From an uncultured Candidatus Saccharibacteria bacterium (lineage in GTDB: Bacteria > Patescibacteriota > Saccharimonadia > Saccharimonadales > Saccharimonadaceae): a stretch of 57,897 bases of DNA. A program made the translations under genes and the position numbers. A model generated the notes under the pieces. The model was not told the origin of the DNA, searched no databases, and was given only the letters and a program-made list of their open reading frames with translations. The stretch covers positions 1-57,897 of the forward strand of contig CAMVCL010000005.1 of assembly GCA_947165975.1 (NCBI GenBank), in the 5' to 3' direction. This document shows positions 15,435 to 25,253 of the stretch, in pieces; the first letter of the stretch is position 1, and the number at the start of each line of letters is the position of its first letter.

Positions 15435-16793
15435 ATGAAGCAATATATTGCGATTGATCTAAAATCGTTTTATGCATCAGTGGAATGTGTGGAACGTGGA
15501 TTAGACCCATTAAAGGCGCGATTGGTTGTAGCTGATGAATCACGTACCGAAAAAACGATCTGTTTAGCCGTTTCTCCAGCCCTAAAGGCAGAAGGCGTAG
15601 CAGGACGCGCACGCCTTTTTGAGGTTTACCGCAAAGTGCCTCGAGGTAGCTTTATTATCGCACCTCCACGTATGCATAAATATATGGAGATCAGTGCACG
15701 AATCTTTGAGATCTATGCAAGTTTTGTGGCGACAGAAGACATTCATGTATATTCGGTGGATGAGGTCTTCATTGATGCAACGAGTTATCTAGAATCATAC
15801 AAAATGAATGCACACGAATTTGCTCGTATGATGATTCAGAAAGTTTTGGATGAGACTGGTATTACTGCTACGGCTGGTATTGGGACGAATCTATATCTTG
15901 CTAAGATCGCCATGGATATCGAGGCAAAGCATATGGATGCCGATAAAGATGGAGTGCGCATTGCTGAATTAACTGAAAAATCTTATCGTGAAAAACTGTG
16001 GGATTATCAACCAATTACGGATTTTTGGCGAGTGGGGCCTGGGTATGCCAGGCGTTTACGAGAATTAGGTATCTACACCATGGGAGAATTAGCGCGTTAT
16101 TCTTTAACTGGGTCGGATCAACTTTATAAAAAATTTGGCATTAACGCTGAGTTATTGATTGATCATGCCTGGGGATTTGAATCTGTTAGTATGAAGGATA
16201 TCAAAAATTACAAATCTGACAACCATAGTATTTCGCTGGGCCAGGTACTTGCTGAACCGTATGACTATGAAGGTGCAAGGATAATCGTTTTTGAGATGGC
16301 TGACGCTTTGACATTGGATTTAGTACGAAAGAGACTTGTGACTGATTCGATTGTTTTAACTATCGGCTATGACGTTAGTAGCACAGAGCGATATAAGGGC
16401 GAAATTATCAAAGATTGGTATGGTCGTAAAATACCTAAATATGCACATGGTACGATTAGTCTGGGTGAGTTTAATGCTTCGACGAAGTTGATAACCGATA
16501 AAACTTTGGAGCTTTTTGATAGAATTATAGACCCTGGTCTAAAGGTGCGTCGTATGTACGTGATAGCTAATCATGTAAAAATTGACGACGGTAAAAAATC
16601 TCAAAAACAATTAGATTTGTTTACAAATTATCAAAAACAGGCTGTTGAATTTAAAAAAGAGAGAAGTCGCCAGGAGGCTATATTAAAGATTAAGCAAAAA
16701 TATGGTAAAAATGCGATTCTTCGTGGCATAAACTTCGAAAAGGGAGCCACTATGCGAGACCGAAATAAGCAAGTTGGAGGGCATAAGGCATGA
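15435..16793 (+). CDS. Y-family DNA polymerase (UmuC/DinB-type, UvrX-like)
   Basis: 452 residues. Translesion polymerase that copies past damaged bases. The palm has the catalytic carboxylates: Asp in YIAIDLKSFYASVE (residue 8) and Asp-Glu in YSVDEVFID (about residue 108-109). These are followed by a thumb with a helix-hairpin-helix (FWRVGPGYARRLRELGIYTMGELA) and the little-finger domain. The insertions and C-terminal QLDLFTNYQK clamp-binding-like motif resemble Firmicutes UvrX/YqjW rather than DinB. The stop overlaps the next gene (ATGA at 16790), the same arrangement as umuC-yolD pairs of Gram-positive mobile elements, which suggests ancient transfer. Confidence 0.9.
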   Translation: MKQYIAIDLKSFYASVECVERGLDPLKARLVVADESRTEKTICLAVSPALKAEGVAGRARLFEVYRKVPRGSFIIAPPRMHKYMEISARIFEIYASFVATEDIHVYSVDEVFIDATSYLESYKMNAHEFARMMIQKVLDETGITATAGIGTNLYLAKIAMDIEAKHMDADKDGVRIAELTEKSYREKLWDYQPITDFWRVGPGYARRLRELGIYTMGELARYSLTGSDQLYKKFGINAELLIDHAWGFESVSMKDIKNYKSDNHSISLGQVLAEPYDYEGARIIVFEMADALTLDLVRKRLVTDSIVLTIGYDVSSTERYKGEIIKDWYGRKIPKYAHGTISLGEFNASTKLITDKTLELFDRIIDPGLKVRRMYVIANHVKIDDGKKSQKQLDLFTNYQKQAVEFKKERSRQEAILKIKQKYGKNAILRGINFEKGATMRDRNKQVGGHKA

Positions 16794-16993
16794 ATCTTTA
16801 TGAAATACCACATTTTCATGATCCTAAAAGACCCTATATGAGTAAACATGATCGTGCTGCGCAGTTTATGCCATTTAAATCTTTGCGGGGGTTTGATGAT
16901 ATGGTTGACGATAAGAATGAACAAGTACTAGGGACGGATTGGGAGAAGATAATTTATGATGATGAGTATTTGATCGATCCTGATAATGTATGA
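16790..16993 (+). CDS. YolD-like polymerase partner
   Basis: 67 residues. The core KHDRAAQFMPFKSLRGFDDMV matches the YolD-like family (DRAAQF.PF.AL.G.D), small proteins predicted to play the UmuD role for Firmicutes Y-family polymerases. It overlaps the polymerase gene by 4 nt (ATGA), so translation is coupled. The C-terminal helix of longer YolD proteins is shortened and ends in acidic residues (DDEYLIDPDNV). Confidence 0.75.
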   Translation: MNLYEIPHFHDPKRPYMSKHDRAAQFMPFKSLRGFDDMVDDKNEQVLGTDWEKIIYDDEYLIDPDNV

Positions 16994-17042
16994 TTTATTT
17001 GTGACAAGTTTGATATAATTAGAACAATAGAAAGGAGTTTTT

Positions 17043-17804
17043 ATGTTTAATTTAAAAGGGAAAGTCGCCGTTGTCACTGGTGCGTCTTCGGGGCTTGGAC
17101 AGCAGATGGCCATGGCCTTTGCAAAACAAGGCGCTTCATTAGTGATATTAGCTAGAAGACTGGAGCGACTTGAGGAATTTAAACCTAAACTTGAGAAAGC
17201 TGGCGCCAAAAAAGTTCTGGCAATTAAGTGTGATGTTACTTCAACGGATGATATTAATAATGCGGCAGAAAAAGCTGAGGAAGAATTTGGACGTGTTGAT
17301 ATTTTACTAAACTGCGCCGGTTCTTCAAAGGATAAAGGTGTATTAGAGATGACTGACGAAGAATGGGACTTTACGATCGCAACCGATGAGACGTCTGTTT
17401 TTAAAATGACGCGCGCATTTGCGAACATTATGAAAAAGAATAACTACGGTCGTATTATTAATATCGCTTCAATGTATGGATTAGTCGGTAATACAGAGAT
17501 TCACACTGTGGCATACCATGCATCGAAAGGCGCTGTAGTAAACTTTACTCGTGCCGTGGCAGCAGAACTGGCTACTTTTGGTATTACTTGCAATGCGATA
17601 TGTCCAGGGTATTTCGAGACTGAATTGACTAAAGCTGTACTTGATACTCCAAAATTCCAGGAATTCGCAAAAACGCATGTACCAATGCAGCGTTACGGAA
17701 AGCCTGGTGAGTTGGATGCAGCAGCAGTGTTTTTGGCTTCCAGTGAAGCATCTTATGTTACAGGTCTAATTATGCCGGTCGATGGTGGCTATACGGCAAT
17801 TTAA
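17043..17804 (+). CDS. Short-chain dehydrogenase/reductase (FabG-like)
   Basis: 253 residues, classical SDR length. NAD(P)-binding motif TGASSGLG at residues 12-19, NCAG at about 90, catalytic Ser in NIASMYG and YxxxK in YHASKGAV. The C-terminal [13 protein letters not shown] is the FabG-type closing motif. The substrate is not clear; a complete fatty-acid pathway is not expected in this group, so a sugar or polyol substrate is as likely as 3-oxoacyl-ACP. AAAGGAG lies 7 nt upstream of the ATG and a GATATAAT box further up. It forms an operon with rubrerythrin, 8 nt downstream. Confidence 0.88.
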   Translation: MFNLKGKVAVVTGASSGLGQQMAMAFAKQGASLVILARRLERLEEFKPKLEKAGAKKVLAIKCDVTSTDDINNAAEKAEEEFGRVDILLNCAGSSKDKGVLEMTDEEWDFTIATDETSVFKMTRAFANIMKKNNYGRIINIASMYGLVGNTEIHTVAYHASKGAVVNFTRAVAAELATFGITCNAICPGYFETELTKAVLDTPKFQEFAKTHVPMQRYGKPGELDAAAVFLASSEASYVTGLIMPVDGGYTAI

Positions 17805-17812
17805 GGAGGAAT

Positions 17813-18355
17813 ATGGATAAATACAAGGGAACTAAAACTGAAGAAAATCTCAAAAAAGCTTTCGCTGGCGAGTCTGAAGCTAGGAACAAATATACCTACT
17901 TTGCTTCAAAAGCCAAAAAAGATGGCTATGAGCAGATTGCGGCAATATTTTTGGAAACAGCTGACAATGAGAAGGAACATGCCAAAATGTGGTATAAGGA
18001 ACTTCACGGTGGCGCAGTAGAAGACACGATTACGAATCTGAAAGCTGCGGCTGACGGTGAAAACTATGAATGGACCGACATGTATGTCGAATTTGCTAAA
18101 ACTGCGCGTGAAGAAGGCTTCGATGAATTAGCGGATAAATTTGAAGGTGTTGCAGAGATTGAAAAACATCACGAGGAACGTTATCGTAAACTTTTAGAAA
18201 ATATTAATGATAAAAAAGTATTCTCACGCGATGGCGATGCGATTTGGGTTTGTCGAAATTGCGGCCATATTATAGTTGGAAAGGAAGCGCCTGAGGTTTG
18301 TCCGGTATGCGCTCATCCGCAATCTTATTTCGAGATTAAAGCTGAAAATTATTAA
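17813..18355 (+). CDS. Rubrerythrin
   Basis: 180 residues. Non-haem di-iron peroxidase that detoxifies hydrogen peroxide in anaerobes and microaerophiles. The N-terminal ferritin-like four-helix bundle has the ligands E in GESEARNKY, ExxH in NEKEHAKMW, and a second set in [10 protein letters not shown]. The C-terminal rubredoxin domain has CRNCG and CPVCAHP. AGGAGG lies just before the ATG. The operon with an SDR may indicate an NAD(P)H-linked route, but the electron donor is not visible here. Confidence 0.95.
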   Translation: MDKYKGTKTEENLKKAFAGESEARNKYTYFASKAKKDGYEQIAAIFLETADNEKEHAKMWYKELHGGAVEDTITNLKAAADGENYEWTDMYVEFAKTAREEGFDELADKFEGVAEIEKHHEERYRKLLENINDKKVFSRDGDAIWVCRNCGHIIVGKEAPEVCPVCAHPQSYFEIKAENY

Positions 18356-18360
18356 AAAAT

Positions 18361-18382
18361 AGCCCTTAAGGGGCTGTTTTTT
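18361..18382 (+). terminator. Terminator after rubrerythrin
   Basis: AGCCC-TTAAG-GGGCT followed by GTTTTTT. Confidence 0.8.
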
Positions 18383-18384
18383 AA

Positions 18385-18460
18385 TGGAGCCGTGAGCCAG
18401 GCTTGAACTGGCGACCTGCCGCTTACAAGGCGGCTGCTCTACCAACTGAGCTATCACGGC
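18385..18460 (-). tRNA. tRNA-Thr (anticodon TGT)
   Basis: On the minus strand: acceptor GCCGTGA/TCACGGC, D arm GCTCAGTTGGTAGAGC, anticodon stem GCCGC/GCGGC with loop CTTGTAA giving TGT, T arm GCCAGTTCAAGCCTGGC, discriminator T, encoded CCA. Confidence 0.95.
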
Positions 18461-18487
18461 CTACTTATATTATATCACACTTTTTTG

Positions 18488-18496
18488 TGATATAAT
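18488..18496 (+). promoter_or_regulatory. Extended -10 box of rmuC
   Basis: TGA followed by TATAAT at 18491-18496. An ATG at 18497 touches the box and would precede the transcription start; the in-frame ATG at 18503, 6 nt after the box, is the better start. Confidence 0.6.
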
Positions 18497-18502
18497 ATGG
18501 TA

Positions 18503-19654
18503 ATGGATATTTTGTTAGGTGTGATGGGGGTAGTAATCATTATTTTACTTGTTATTATGCTAATTAAAAAGCCAAAAACAAGTCAAGAGTCGGCGGATTA
18601 TAAAGCTATGGAGGAGCGTTTAATCAGGCTTGAAGGTGAAGTTAGCAAGATTAACCCTTCAATTGATCGTAATTTTCGGGAAAATCGTAAAGAGATAGCT
18701 GACAATCTTGAACGCATGCAAAATAGTAATGCAAAAAGTATTGAACAGTTGCGTACCGGCAATGAGAAGAAACTTGAAGAGATGCGCGAGACCGTAGATG
18801 AAAAGTTAAAGGCTTCGGTTGAAAAACGATTTAATGAAAGTTTTAAGTCTATTTCAAATCAACTCACGCAGGTTTATCAAGGGTTGGGTGAAATGAAAAG
18901 TCTAGCTACCGGTGTCGGTGATTTAAAAAAAGTCATGGAAGGCGTAAAAACACGAGGTATATATGGCGAAGTACAACTTGGTGCAATTATTGAAGACACA
19001 TTAAATAAATCTCAATATGAAGAAAACGTGATTACTAAGCATGGTTCAAATGATAGAGTTGAATTTGCTGTAAAAATGCCTGGAAAAGAAACTGACGTCT
19101 ATTTGCCAATTGATTCAAAGTTTCCGGTAGAGAATTATTCGAGATTGATTGCTGCCTATGATGAGGGTAATAAAAACGAGATTGCTTCTTATCAGAAAGC
19201 TTTAGGAGCAGATGTTAAAGAACAAGCCAAAAAGATTTCATCTAAATACATCGATCCACCAAAAACTACAGATTTTGGTATTATGTTTGTGCCGACTGAA
19301 TCATTGTATGCAGAAATAATCAGAATTCCAGGCCTTTCAGACGAGATTCGTCAAAAATATAGTATTACGATCGCGTCGCCTTCCACCTTGCCAGTGATGC
19401 TGTCGGGTCTTTTAATGGGTTTTAGGACTGTAGCCATAGAAAAGCGTTCGGCTGAAGTTTGGCAGACGCTTGGTGCAGTTAAGACTCAATTTGGTAAGTT
19501 TTCTGAGCTTCTAGAAGGTGTCCAGAAGAAATTGCAAGAATCCGCCAACAAGATTGAATCAGCCAAAACTACTTCTAGGCAAATTGAGCGTAAATTAAAA
19601 AATGTCGAGGAATTGCCCGAAAATGATTCGATAAAAATGATTGGAGAAATATAG
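18503..19654 (+). CDS. rmuC: DNA recombination protein RmuC
   Basis: 383 residues from the ATG at 18503 (leaderless, see promoter). Residues 1-20 are a membrane helix, about 30-115 a long coiled coil, and about 120-340 the RmuC nuclease-like domain (TRGIYGEVQLGAIIEDTL, LPIDSKFPVENYSRL, KYIDPPKTTDFGIMFVPTESLYAEI). RmuC limits inversions at short inverted repeats in E. coli and is predicted to be a PD-(D/E)XK nuclease. The coiled coil would hold it at the membrane. Stop and the next GTG overlap by one base (TAGTG), so the two genes are coupled. Confidence 0.92.
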   Translation: MDILLGVMGVVIIILLVIMLIKKPKTSQESADYKAMEERLIRLEGEVSKINPSIDRNFRENRKEIADNLERMQNSNAKSIEQLRTGNEKKLEEMRETVDEKLKASVEKRFNESFKSISNQLTQVYQGLGEMKSLATGVGDLKKVMEGVKTRGIYGEVQLGAIIEDTLNKSQYEENVITKHGSNDRVEFAVKMPGKETDVYLPIDSKFPVENYSRLIAAYDEGNKNEIASYQKALGADVKEQAKKISSKYIDPPKTTDFGIMFVPTESLYAEIIRIPGLSDEIRQKYSITIASPSTLPVMLSGLLMGFRTVAIEKRSAEVWQTLGAVKTQFGKFSELLEGVQKKLQESANKIESAKTTSRQIERKLKNVEELPENDSIKMIGEI

Positions 19655-21162
19655 TGAAAAAGATTGGTGTTTTTATTAATAAATACGCTGATTATCTTGT
19701 AATTTTTGTTTTGGATGCTATAGGGATGATTTTGGAACTAGTGGCAGCAAGACTAATGACTCCATATTTTGGTAATAGTAATTTTGTCTGGACGGCTATT
19801 ATTGGAATAATTCTTTTAGCTGGGGCGTTAGGCAACATTATTGGTGGAAAGATATCATCTTTAAAATTATCAAGATTTTTAGCCTGCGTACTATTACTTT
19901 TCGCAGCGATTTATATTGCGGTGACGCCATTAATCGAATATGATGTTTTGAAACCAATTGGCGAATGGGAAGCTGGTATACAAGCTGCATCGGTAGTGGG
20001 TAGTATTATATTTTTCTTAATCCCTTCGACTATTTTAGGAATTATTCCACCAATTGTGATGAAAGAGAAAATTGGACCGAGCAAAGATCAGGGTAAAGAA
20101 TCTGGTCGTATTACTGCCGTAATTGCTCTAGGTAGCCTTTTAGGTACTTTTGCCGGTGGTTTTTGGTTAATTCCAGTAATGGGTACAAAGGTGATATTCG
20201 TTTTGATCGCAATTTGTATTACAATTTTGACTCCACTATTCCAGCCACTTAAAAATAATAAGAATAGGAACCTAACTCTTTTTCTGATTTTTATTTGGAT
20301 CGTGGCTTTTATAACTTCTGTCGCCTCTTTTATCACGTTGAAAAATTTGAACATTAATTCTGCAGGAATCAGTATTGATACTGAATACGGACGTATAATG
20401 GTAGTTGACGATATTCGTGGTGGCGACGCAGTGAGATATTACAAACAAAGTGGTGCTTATTCCTCGGCGACTTATACCGATAAAGAACTTCGCAATGAAT
20501 TAGTATTTGATTACATGAAGAAATATGATGAAATGTTTGAATTTCGGGACGTTAATAATGTCGCAATGATCGGGGGCGCCGCTTATCAATATCCAAAGTA
20601 TTATATTTCACATTTTCCAAAAAAGCGTATGGATGTGATTGAGATTGATCCAAAAGCTACCGAGATTGCCAAAAAATACTTTTTCCTTGACGAACTATTG
20701 GCTGAGTATGGTGAGGATAGGTTGGGGCTTTATAATGAGGATGGGAGACTATTTTTAGCCAACAGCGATACAAAATATGATGCGATACTAAATGACGCTT
20801 TTTCAGGCGAAGTTCCAGTAGGCGAAATCGCAACTGTAGAAGCAGCCAAGATCATCAAGGATAGTTTGAGCGAAAATGGTGTATATATGTCTAATGTCCT
20901 AGGTGCTGTAAGTGGTAGCAAGGGAAAATTTTTACGTGCAGAAGTTAAGACTTTGAAACAGGTCTTCAAGAAAGTATATGTGGCTTCAGTCTACAATAGG
21001 CCAAAAAAAGATGCTTATATCAACTGGATGGTGATCGCGACTGATAATACAGATTATGTTCCGAGTAAACTCGTGGATATAGACATAACGGACGAAGATA
21101 TTATTTTGACCGATGATTATAATCCTGTTGATAGCCTAGTTACTACTGAATACTTCGATTAA
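19654..21162 (+). CDS. Membrane protein with spermidine-synthase-like domain
   Basis: 502 residues, GTG start coupled to rmuC. Residues about 12-240 hold seven to eight membrane helices resembling an MFS half (LVAARLMTPYFGNSNFVWTA, LGSLLGTFAGGFWLIPVMG). Residues about 255-500 are a Rossmann methyltransferase-like fold of the SpeE type (VAMIGGAAYQYPKYY, MDVIEIDPKATEIA, YDAILNDAFSGEVP). This fused architecture is widespread in bacteria as 'fused MFS/spermidine synthase'. Aminopropyl transfer is not certain because the key Asp-Tyr set is not obviously complete; a polyamine-binding or methylating role is possible. Confidence 0.82.
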   Translation: MKKIGVFINKYADYLVIFVLDAIGMILELVAARLMTPYFGNSNFVWTAIIGIILLAGALGNIIGGKISSLKLSRFLACVLLLFAAIYIAVTPLIEYDVLKPIGEWEAGIQAASVVGSIIFFLIPSTILGIIPPIVMKEKIGPSKDQGKESGRITAVIALGSLLGTFAGGFWLIPVMGTKVIFVLIAICITILTPLFQPLKNNKNRNLTLFLIFIWIVAFITSVASFITLKNLNINSAGISIDTEYGRIMVVDDIRGGDAVRYYKQSGAYSSATYTDKELRNELVFDYMKKYDEMFEFRDVNNVAMIGGAAYQYPKYYISHFPKKRMDVIEIDPKATEIAKKYFFLDELLAEYGEDRLGLYNEDGRLFLANSDTKYDAILNDAFSGEVPVGEIATVEAAKIIKDSLSENGVYMSNVLGAVSGSKGKFLRAEVKTLKQVFKKVYVASVYNRPKKDAYINWMVIATDNTDYVPSKLVDIDITDEDIILTDDYNPVDSLVTTEYFD

Positions 21163-21178
21163 TCTCGCTTTGTCGTTA

Positions 21179-21187
21179 TGTTATAAT
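21179..21187 (+). promoter_or_regulatory. Extended -10 promoter of gpsA
   Basis: TGT followed by TATAAT at 21182-21187, 7 nt before ATG 21195; leaderless. Confidence 0.6.
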
Positions 21188-21194
21188 ATACAAT

Positions 21195-21974
21195 ATGAAG
21201 ATTGCAATATTAGGTGCGGGTGCATTTGGGACTGCACTCGGAGGAATTTTGGCCGATAATGGCTACGATATAGATTATTATGATCCAAAATTTGAAAAGG
21301 AAAATCTGTCCCAAGTGATTAATGGTGCAAAATATGTTGTGCTTTGCGCTCCATCTGGTTCTGTCTCATACCTATTACCTTATCTGCCTAAGAATATTCC
21401 CTTAGTCATTGCTACGAAAGGTATCCTATCAGATATGGTTTTTCGCGATTTTTCGGACTATATGATTATTTCTGGACCTGGTTTCGCGAAAGATATCAAA
21501 GCGGCAAAAGAAACTTGGTTTACAATTACTGATGATAGACTAGAAAAACTATTTAAAACTGATTACGTATTCTTTGACAAGACTAAAGACTCTAAGGGCG
21601 TATTGATGTGCGGTGCATTAAAAAATGTATACGCCATACAGGCTGGGTTGTTAGGATTAGAGCGCGAATCTTCGGCTTGGCAACGTTTTATTAGAAGTGT
21701 CTTAATGGAGATGCGAGAAGTTTTGGAGTTTAATGGAGCAAGCGGCGATACAGTTGATTTGGTTTGCGGTGTTGCGGACCTAGAGTTGACATGTGGCTAT
21801 CCTTCTCGTAATTTTGAATTTGGTGATATTTTGCGCAAAAATCCTAAATTCAAGCCTGAAAAGACTGTCGAAGGTTTTTCTGCTCTGAAACGCATCCGTA
21901 GAAATGAGATAATGATTCCGGATGAAGCGTTAATCCTCAAAAATATTATTAGAGAAAGCGAAACATGGGGCTAA
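21195..21974 (+). CDS. gpsA: NAD(P)-dependent glycerol-3-phosphate dehydrogenase, short
   Basis: 259 residues against about 330 in typical GpsA. Makes sn-glycerol-3-phosphate from dihydroxyacetone phosphate for lipid head groups. Rossmann motif GAGAFGTALGG at residues 7-17, catalytic Lys in GALKNVYAIQAG, and the C-terminal signature GVADLELTCGYPSRNFEFG. The shortening comes from loops in the Rossmann half and the C-terminal domain. Its last 10 nt overlap the helicase gene, so expression is coupled. Confidence 0.85.
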   Translation: MKIAILGAGAFGTALGGILADNGYDIDYYDPKFEKENLSQVINGAKYVVLCAPSGSVSYLLPYLPKNIPLVIATKGILSDMVFRDFSDYMIISGPGFAKDIKAAKETWFTITDDRLEKLFKTDYVFFDKTKDSKGVLMCGALKNVYAIQAGLLGLERESSAWQRFIRSVLMEMREVLEFNGASGDTVDLVCGVADLELTCGYPSRNFEFGDILRKNPKFKPEKTVEGFSALKRIRRNEIMIPDEALILKNIIRESETWG

Positions 21975-24900
21975 ATCAGAAACAAAAGGAAGCGGTAGAA
22001 TATCTCGAGGGACCACTTCTGGTTTTGGCTGGCCCTGGTACAGGTAAAACGCAACTATTGTCTGAAAAAGTTGCTTATATTTTAAAAAATACTGATACGA
22101 GTCCGGAAAACATTCTATGTATGACTTTCACAGAGTCGGGTGCTATGAATATGCGCGAACGTCTTAAATCTATTATTGGTAAAGATGGTGCCAAGGTGAA
22201 TATTAACACGTATCATGCTTTTGGTTCGGATATTTTGGCTCAATATAAGAATTATTCTGATCAATATGATCGAAAACTTGATGCCGCTATTGACGAAGTG
22301 ACTCAATTTAAGATCGTTAAAGATATTCAAAACAATCTAAATGGTAGAGATATTTTGAGGGGAGATAGCGTAAAAGATATAATTGCCGTGATTTCTTCAG
22401 CAAAAGCTGCAGGTTTGACCGCCGATGATCTTGGACGTATTGCTGAGGTTAATATGGCAGATTCTGAAACTCTCTCTAAAGCTATTTCTCCACTGCTCAA
22501 AAACATTGTTCCAAGAGTATTTCGGGAATCTTATGAAAATGCCTATAAGCCGATATATGAGATTCTGCAAGGCTATACTTCGGCTGAATGTATCGTGAAG
22601 AATATCGAGCGTTCGATCGGCGTGATGGCACGTGACTTAAAGGAGGCTTTTGTCTCTGCCGAACAAAACCAGAAAATTAAACCACTTTCTGAATGGAAGG
22701 ATAAATATTTTGAAAAAGATGCCAAAGGCAATTATCGTTTACGCGACCGAATTGCTAATAAGAAATTACTTTCGATGTCTAATATAATGGCTCAGTATGA
22801 CAAGTATCTGCATGAAAATGGTCTATTTGATTTTGATGATATGATACAAGAAGCTTTAAATATTTTACGAAATGATGCTGGTTTTAAGGCTACTTTGATT
22901 GAGAGATATCAAGTGATAATGCTAGATGAGTTTCAAGATACTAACCCTTCACAATTTGCGATTATTAAAGAATTAACCGATTATGAAAAACCTTTGGTGA
23001 TGGCGGTTGGTGATGACGATCAGGCTATCTATGAATTTCAGGGTGCCTTGTCAACCAATTTATCCGATTTTCAAGAATATTACGAAGCACATGTAATTGC
23101 CTTGGTCGAGAATTATCGAAGTACGCAAGAAATCTTGGATTTTTCACGTAAGATAATTAATCAGGCTTCCGATCGTTTTGCGGATAAGGAACTTTTTGCC
23201 CATCGTGAATCTCCTGTAAAATCTCAGATTTATCGCCACGAATTCTTATCTTCTGATATGGAATATGGTTTTATTGCAGATGAAATTGCCAAACTTATCA
23301 AGAAGGGTGTTCCGCAAAATCAGATTGCAGTTATCTCATACAAAACGAAATATTTTATCCCCCTTTTACCATACTTAAAATCTCATCCCGAGATTAAGAT
23401 TTCTTATGAAAAGAAGGATAATCTACTTGAAGATGAAAAAATGCATGAAATACTGACTTTAGCACGATATATCAATGAACTTGCTAATGACAAACGCCCT
23501 AAAACTTCGGTTATGGAAATACTATCTTATCCATTTTTTGGTTTGCCGGCCTTAGAGGTAGTTAGATTGATATCAAAGGCACGTACGGATAAGAAGCCAA
23601 TTTTTGATGCCTTGGCCGATTCGGATAACCCTAAAGTTCAGTTTGTAGCTAATTTTATTGCAGGTCTAATCACGAGATCCTTTAATGAGCCGCTTGAAAT
23701 CTTTTTAGACTATCTAATCGGTACGGCCGAGTTTGATGGGATACGTTCTCCTTTTTTGGAGTATTATACGAATATTGGAGAATATGAGGCATTTACTCTT
23801 TATGAAAGAATCGCTTCTCTTAGAGGTAAATTGCGTAAGCATTTTGGCGAGAAGAGTCTAAAACTAACTGATTTGATACAAATGCTTGACGATTATGAAG
23901 AAGCCGATATGCCTATTAATATCTTTTCACCATACCGTGAAGCTGATGAGGCTGTTTCGATTCTATCTGCTCACAAAGCTAAAGGTTTGGAGTTTGAATA
24001 TGTCTTTATCATTTCAGCAGATCACTTAGCTTGGGGTAAGGGAAAAGGAAATAACAACTTACTAAGCTTACCAAAAAATCTAACTCAGATTCGCCATACC
24101 GGTACTACTGACGGCGAAAAATTAAGAATTCTATATGTAGCCTTGACGCGTGCTAAACATACTCTATTTATTACTAATTCTCTACACGATTTTAACGAAA
24201 AAAGCCCGAATAGATTGGAGTATTTAGATGAATACGTTAGCAATGATGAAGTTTTTTCACCAATGATTCCCACGGGTAAGGTTTTGACACACTACGAAGG
24301 AGGCGCCTACGTTTTGTCCGAAAATAACTTAAAAAACTGGTTAACGCCATATATTAATGCTACTCCTGACATGAAAGCCATCTATAAGGAACGTGTTTCG
24401 CGTTGGCGTATGTCAGCTTCGGCTCTAACTTCGTTTATAGATATTGTCTATGCGGGCCCAGAATCTTTCTTTAAGAACTATATTCTACAAGTTCCTCATG
24501 AACCAGAGACAGAAGCTTTGGCGTTTGGTGATTTGGTCCACAAAACATTTGAAAAAGTTACGAATTCAAAATTAACTGATGATGATGCCATTGAGTATTT
24601 CCTGGGTGAACTTAATAAAAAAGAATTGCCGATTGAAACTTTACAAAAGATTCGCGATAAAGGCCCGGTAGATTTGAAAGCGGCCTTGGATAGCTTTGGT
24701 GATATTTTACGTCAAGGTAGGGCTGAAGTCGATTTAGGATCCGAAAAACTATCTATTGATGGCGTACCAGTAACTGGTAAGATTGACCATATTTTAATTG
24801 ACGAGAAAACTAAGACGATTGAGATCTTTGATTATAAAACTGGCGGATATCACAAAGAACGATGGCAATCTCATGCAACTTTATATAAATATATGTTGCA

Positions 24901-25192
24901 ACTTGAATTCTATAAGTTATTACTAAATAATTCTCCTACTTATTCTAAATATAAAGTTGAAAAAGCTCATATATTGTTCGTAGTTCCTGATAAAGATGGT
25001 GAAGTATATGATAAAGTATACGAGTATAACGAGACTGACGAAACCGAAATTAAAAGTCTTATTAAAACAGTTTACCGGTTAGTCTCCTCACTTGATTTTA
25101 TTTCCGACGAACAGATTCTTCTTCCGGCTAATAATAATCTAGGTATCAAAGACATTAAAGAATTTATCAAGCTATTGCTTGCTAAGTATTAA
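21965..25192 (+). CDS. UvrD/PcrA-type helicase fused to a PD-(D/E)XK nuclease
   Basis: 1075 residues. SF1A helicase motifs in order: I LAGPGTGKTQLL (about 20-32), II MLDEFQDTNPSQF, III AVGDDDQAIYEFQGA, IV ENYRSTQEIL, V HKAKGLEFEYVF, VI LYVALTRAKHTL. The C-terminal ~230 residues form a RecB/AddB-like nuclease with GxxVH (FGDLVHKTFE), D in GKIDHI and DYK in FDYKTGG. This makes it an AdnA/AdnB- or RecB-like end-resection enzyme in one polypeptide. No four-cysteine iron-sulphur signature is apparent. Start ATG 21965 lies inside gpsA. Confidence 0.88.
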   Translation: MGLNQKQKEAVEYLEGPLLVLAGPGTGKTQLLSEKVAYILKNTDTSPENILCMTFTESGAMNMRERLKSIIGKDGAKVNINTYHAFGSDILAQYKNYSDQYDRKLDAAIDEVTQFKIVKDIQNNLNGRDILRGDSVKDIIAVISSAKAAGLTADDLGRIAEVNMADSETLSKAISPLLKNIVPRVFRESYENAYKPIYEILQGYTSAECIVKNIERSIGVMARDLKEAFVSAEQNQKIKPLSEWKDKYFEKDAKGNYRLRDRIANKKLLSMSNIMAQYDKYLHENGLFDFDDMIQEALNILRNDAGFKATLIERYQVIMLDEFQDTNPSQFAIIKELTDYEKPLVMAVGDDDQAIYEFQGALSTNLSDFQEYYEAHVIALVENYRSTQEILDFSRKIINQASDRFADKELFAHRESPVKSQIYRHEFLSSDMEYGFIADEIAKLIKKGVPQNQIAVISYKTKYFIPLLPYLKSHPEIKISYEKKDNLLEDEKMHEILTLARYINELANDKRPKTSVMEILSYPFFGLPALEVVRLISKARTDKKPIFDALADSDNPKVQFVANFIAGLITRSFNEPLEIFLDYLIGTAEFDGIRSPFLEYYTNIGEYEAFTLYERIASLRGKLRKHFGEKSLKLTDLIQMLDDYEEADMPINIFSPYREADEAVSILSAHKAKGLEFEYVFIISADHLAWGKGKGNNNLLSLPKNLTQIRHTGTTDGEKLRILYVALTRAKHTLFITNSLHDFNEKSPNRLEYLDEYVSNDEVFSPMIPTGKVLTHYEGGAYVLSENNLKNWLTPYINATPDMKAIYKERVSRWRMSASALTSFIDIVYAGPESFFKNYILQVPHEPETEALAFGDLVHKTFEKVTNSKLTDDDAIEYFLGELNKKELPIETLQKIRDKGPVDLKAALDSFGDILRQGRAEVDLGSEKLSIDGVPVTGKIDHILIDEKTKTIEIFDYKTGGYHKERWQSHATLYKYMLQLEFYKLLLNNSPTYSKYKVEKAHILFVVPDKDGEVYDKVYEYNETDETEIKSLIKTVYRLVSSLDFISDEQILLPANNNLGIKDIKEFIKLLLAKY

Positions 25193-25253
25193 AAAAGATA
25201 GTAGAATATTTTATATCTATTAATAGCGTACCTTTAGGAAGGGGGTGATTTAG

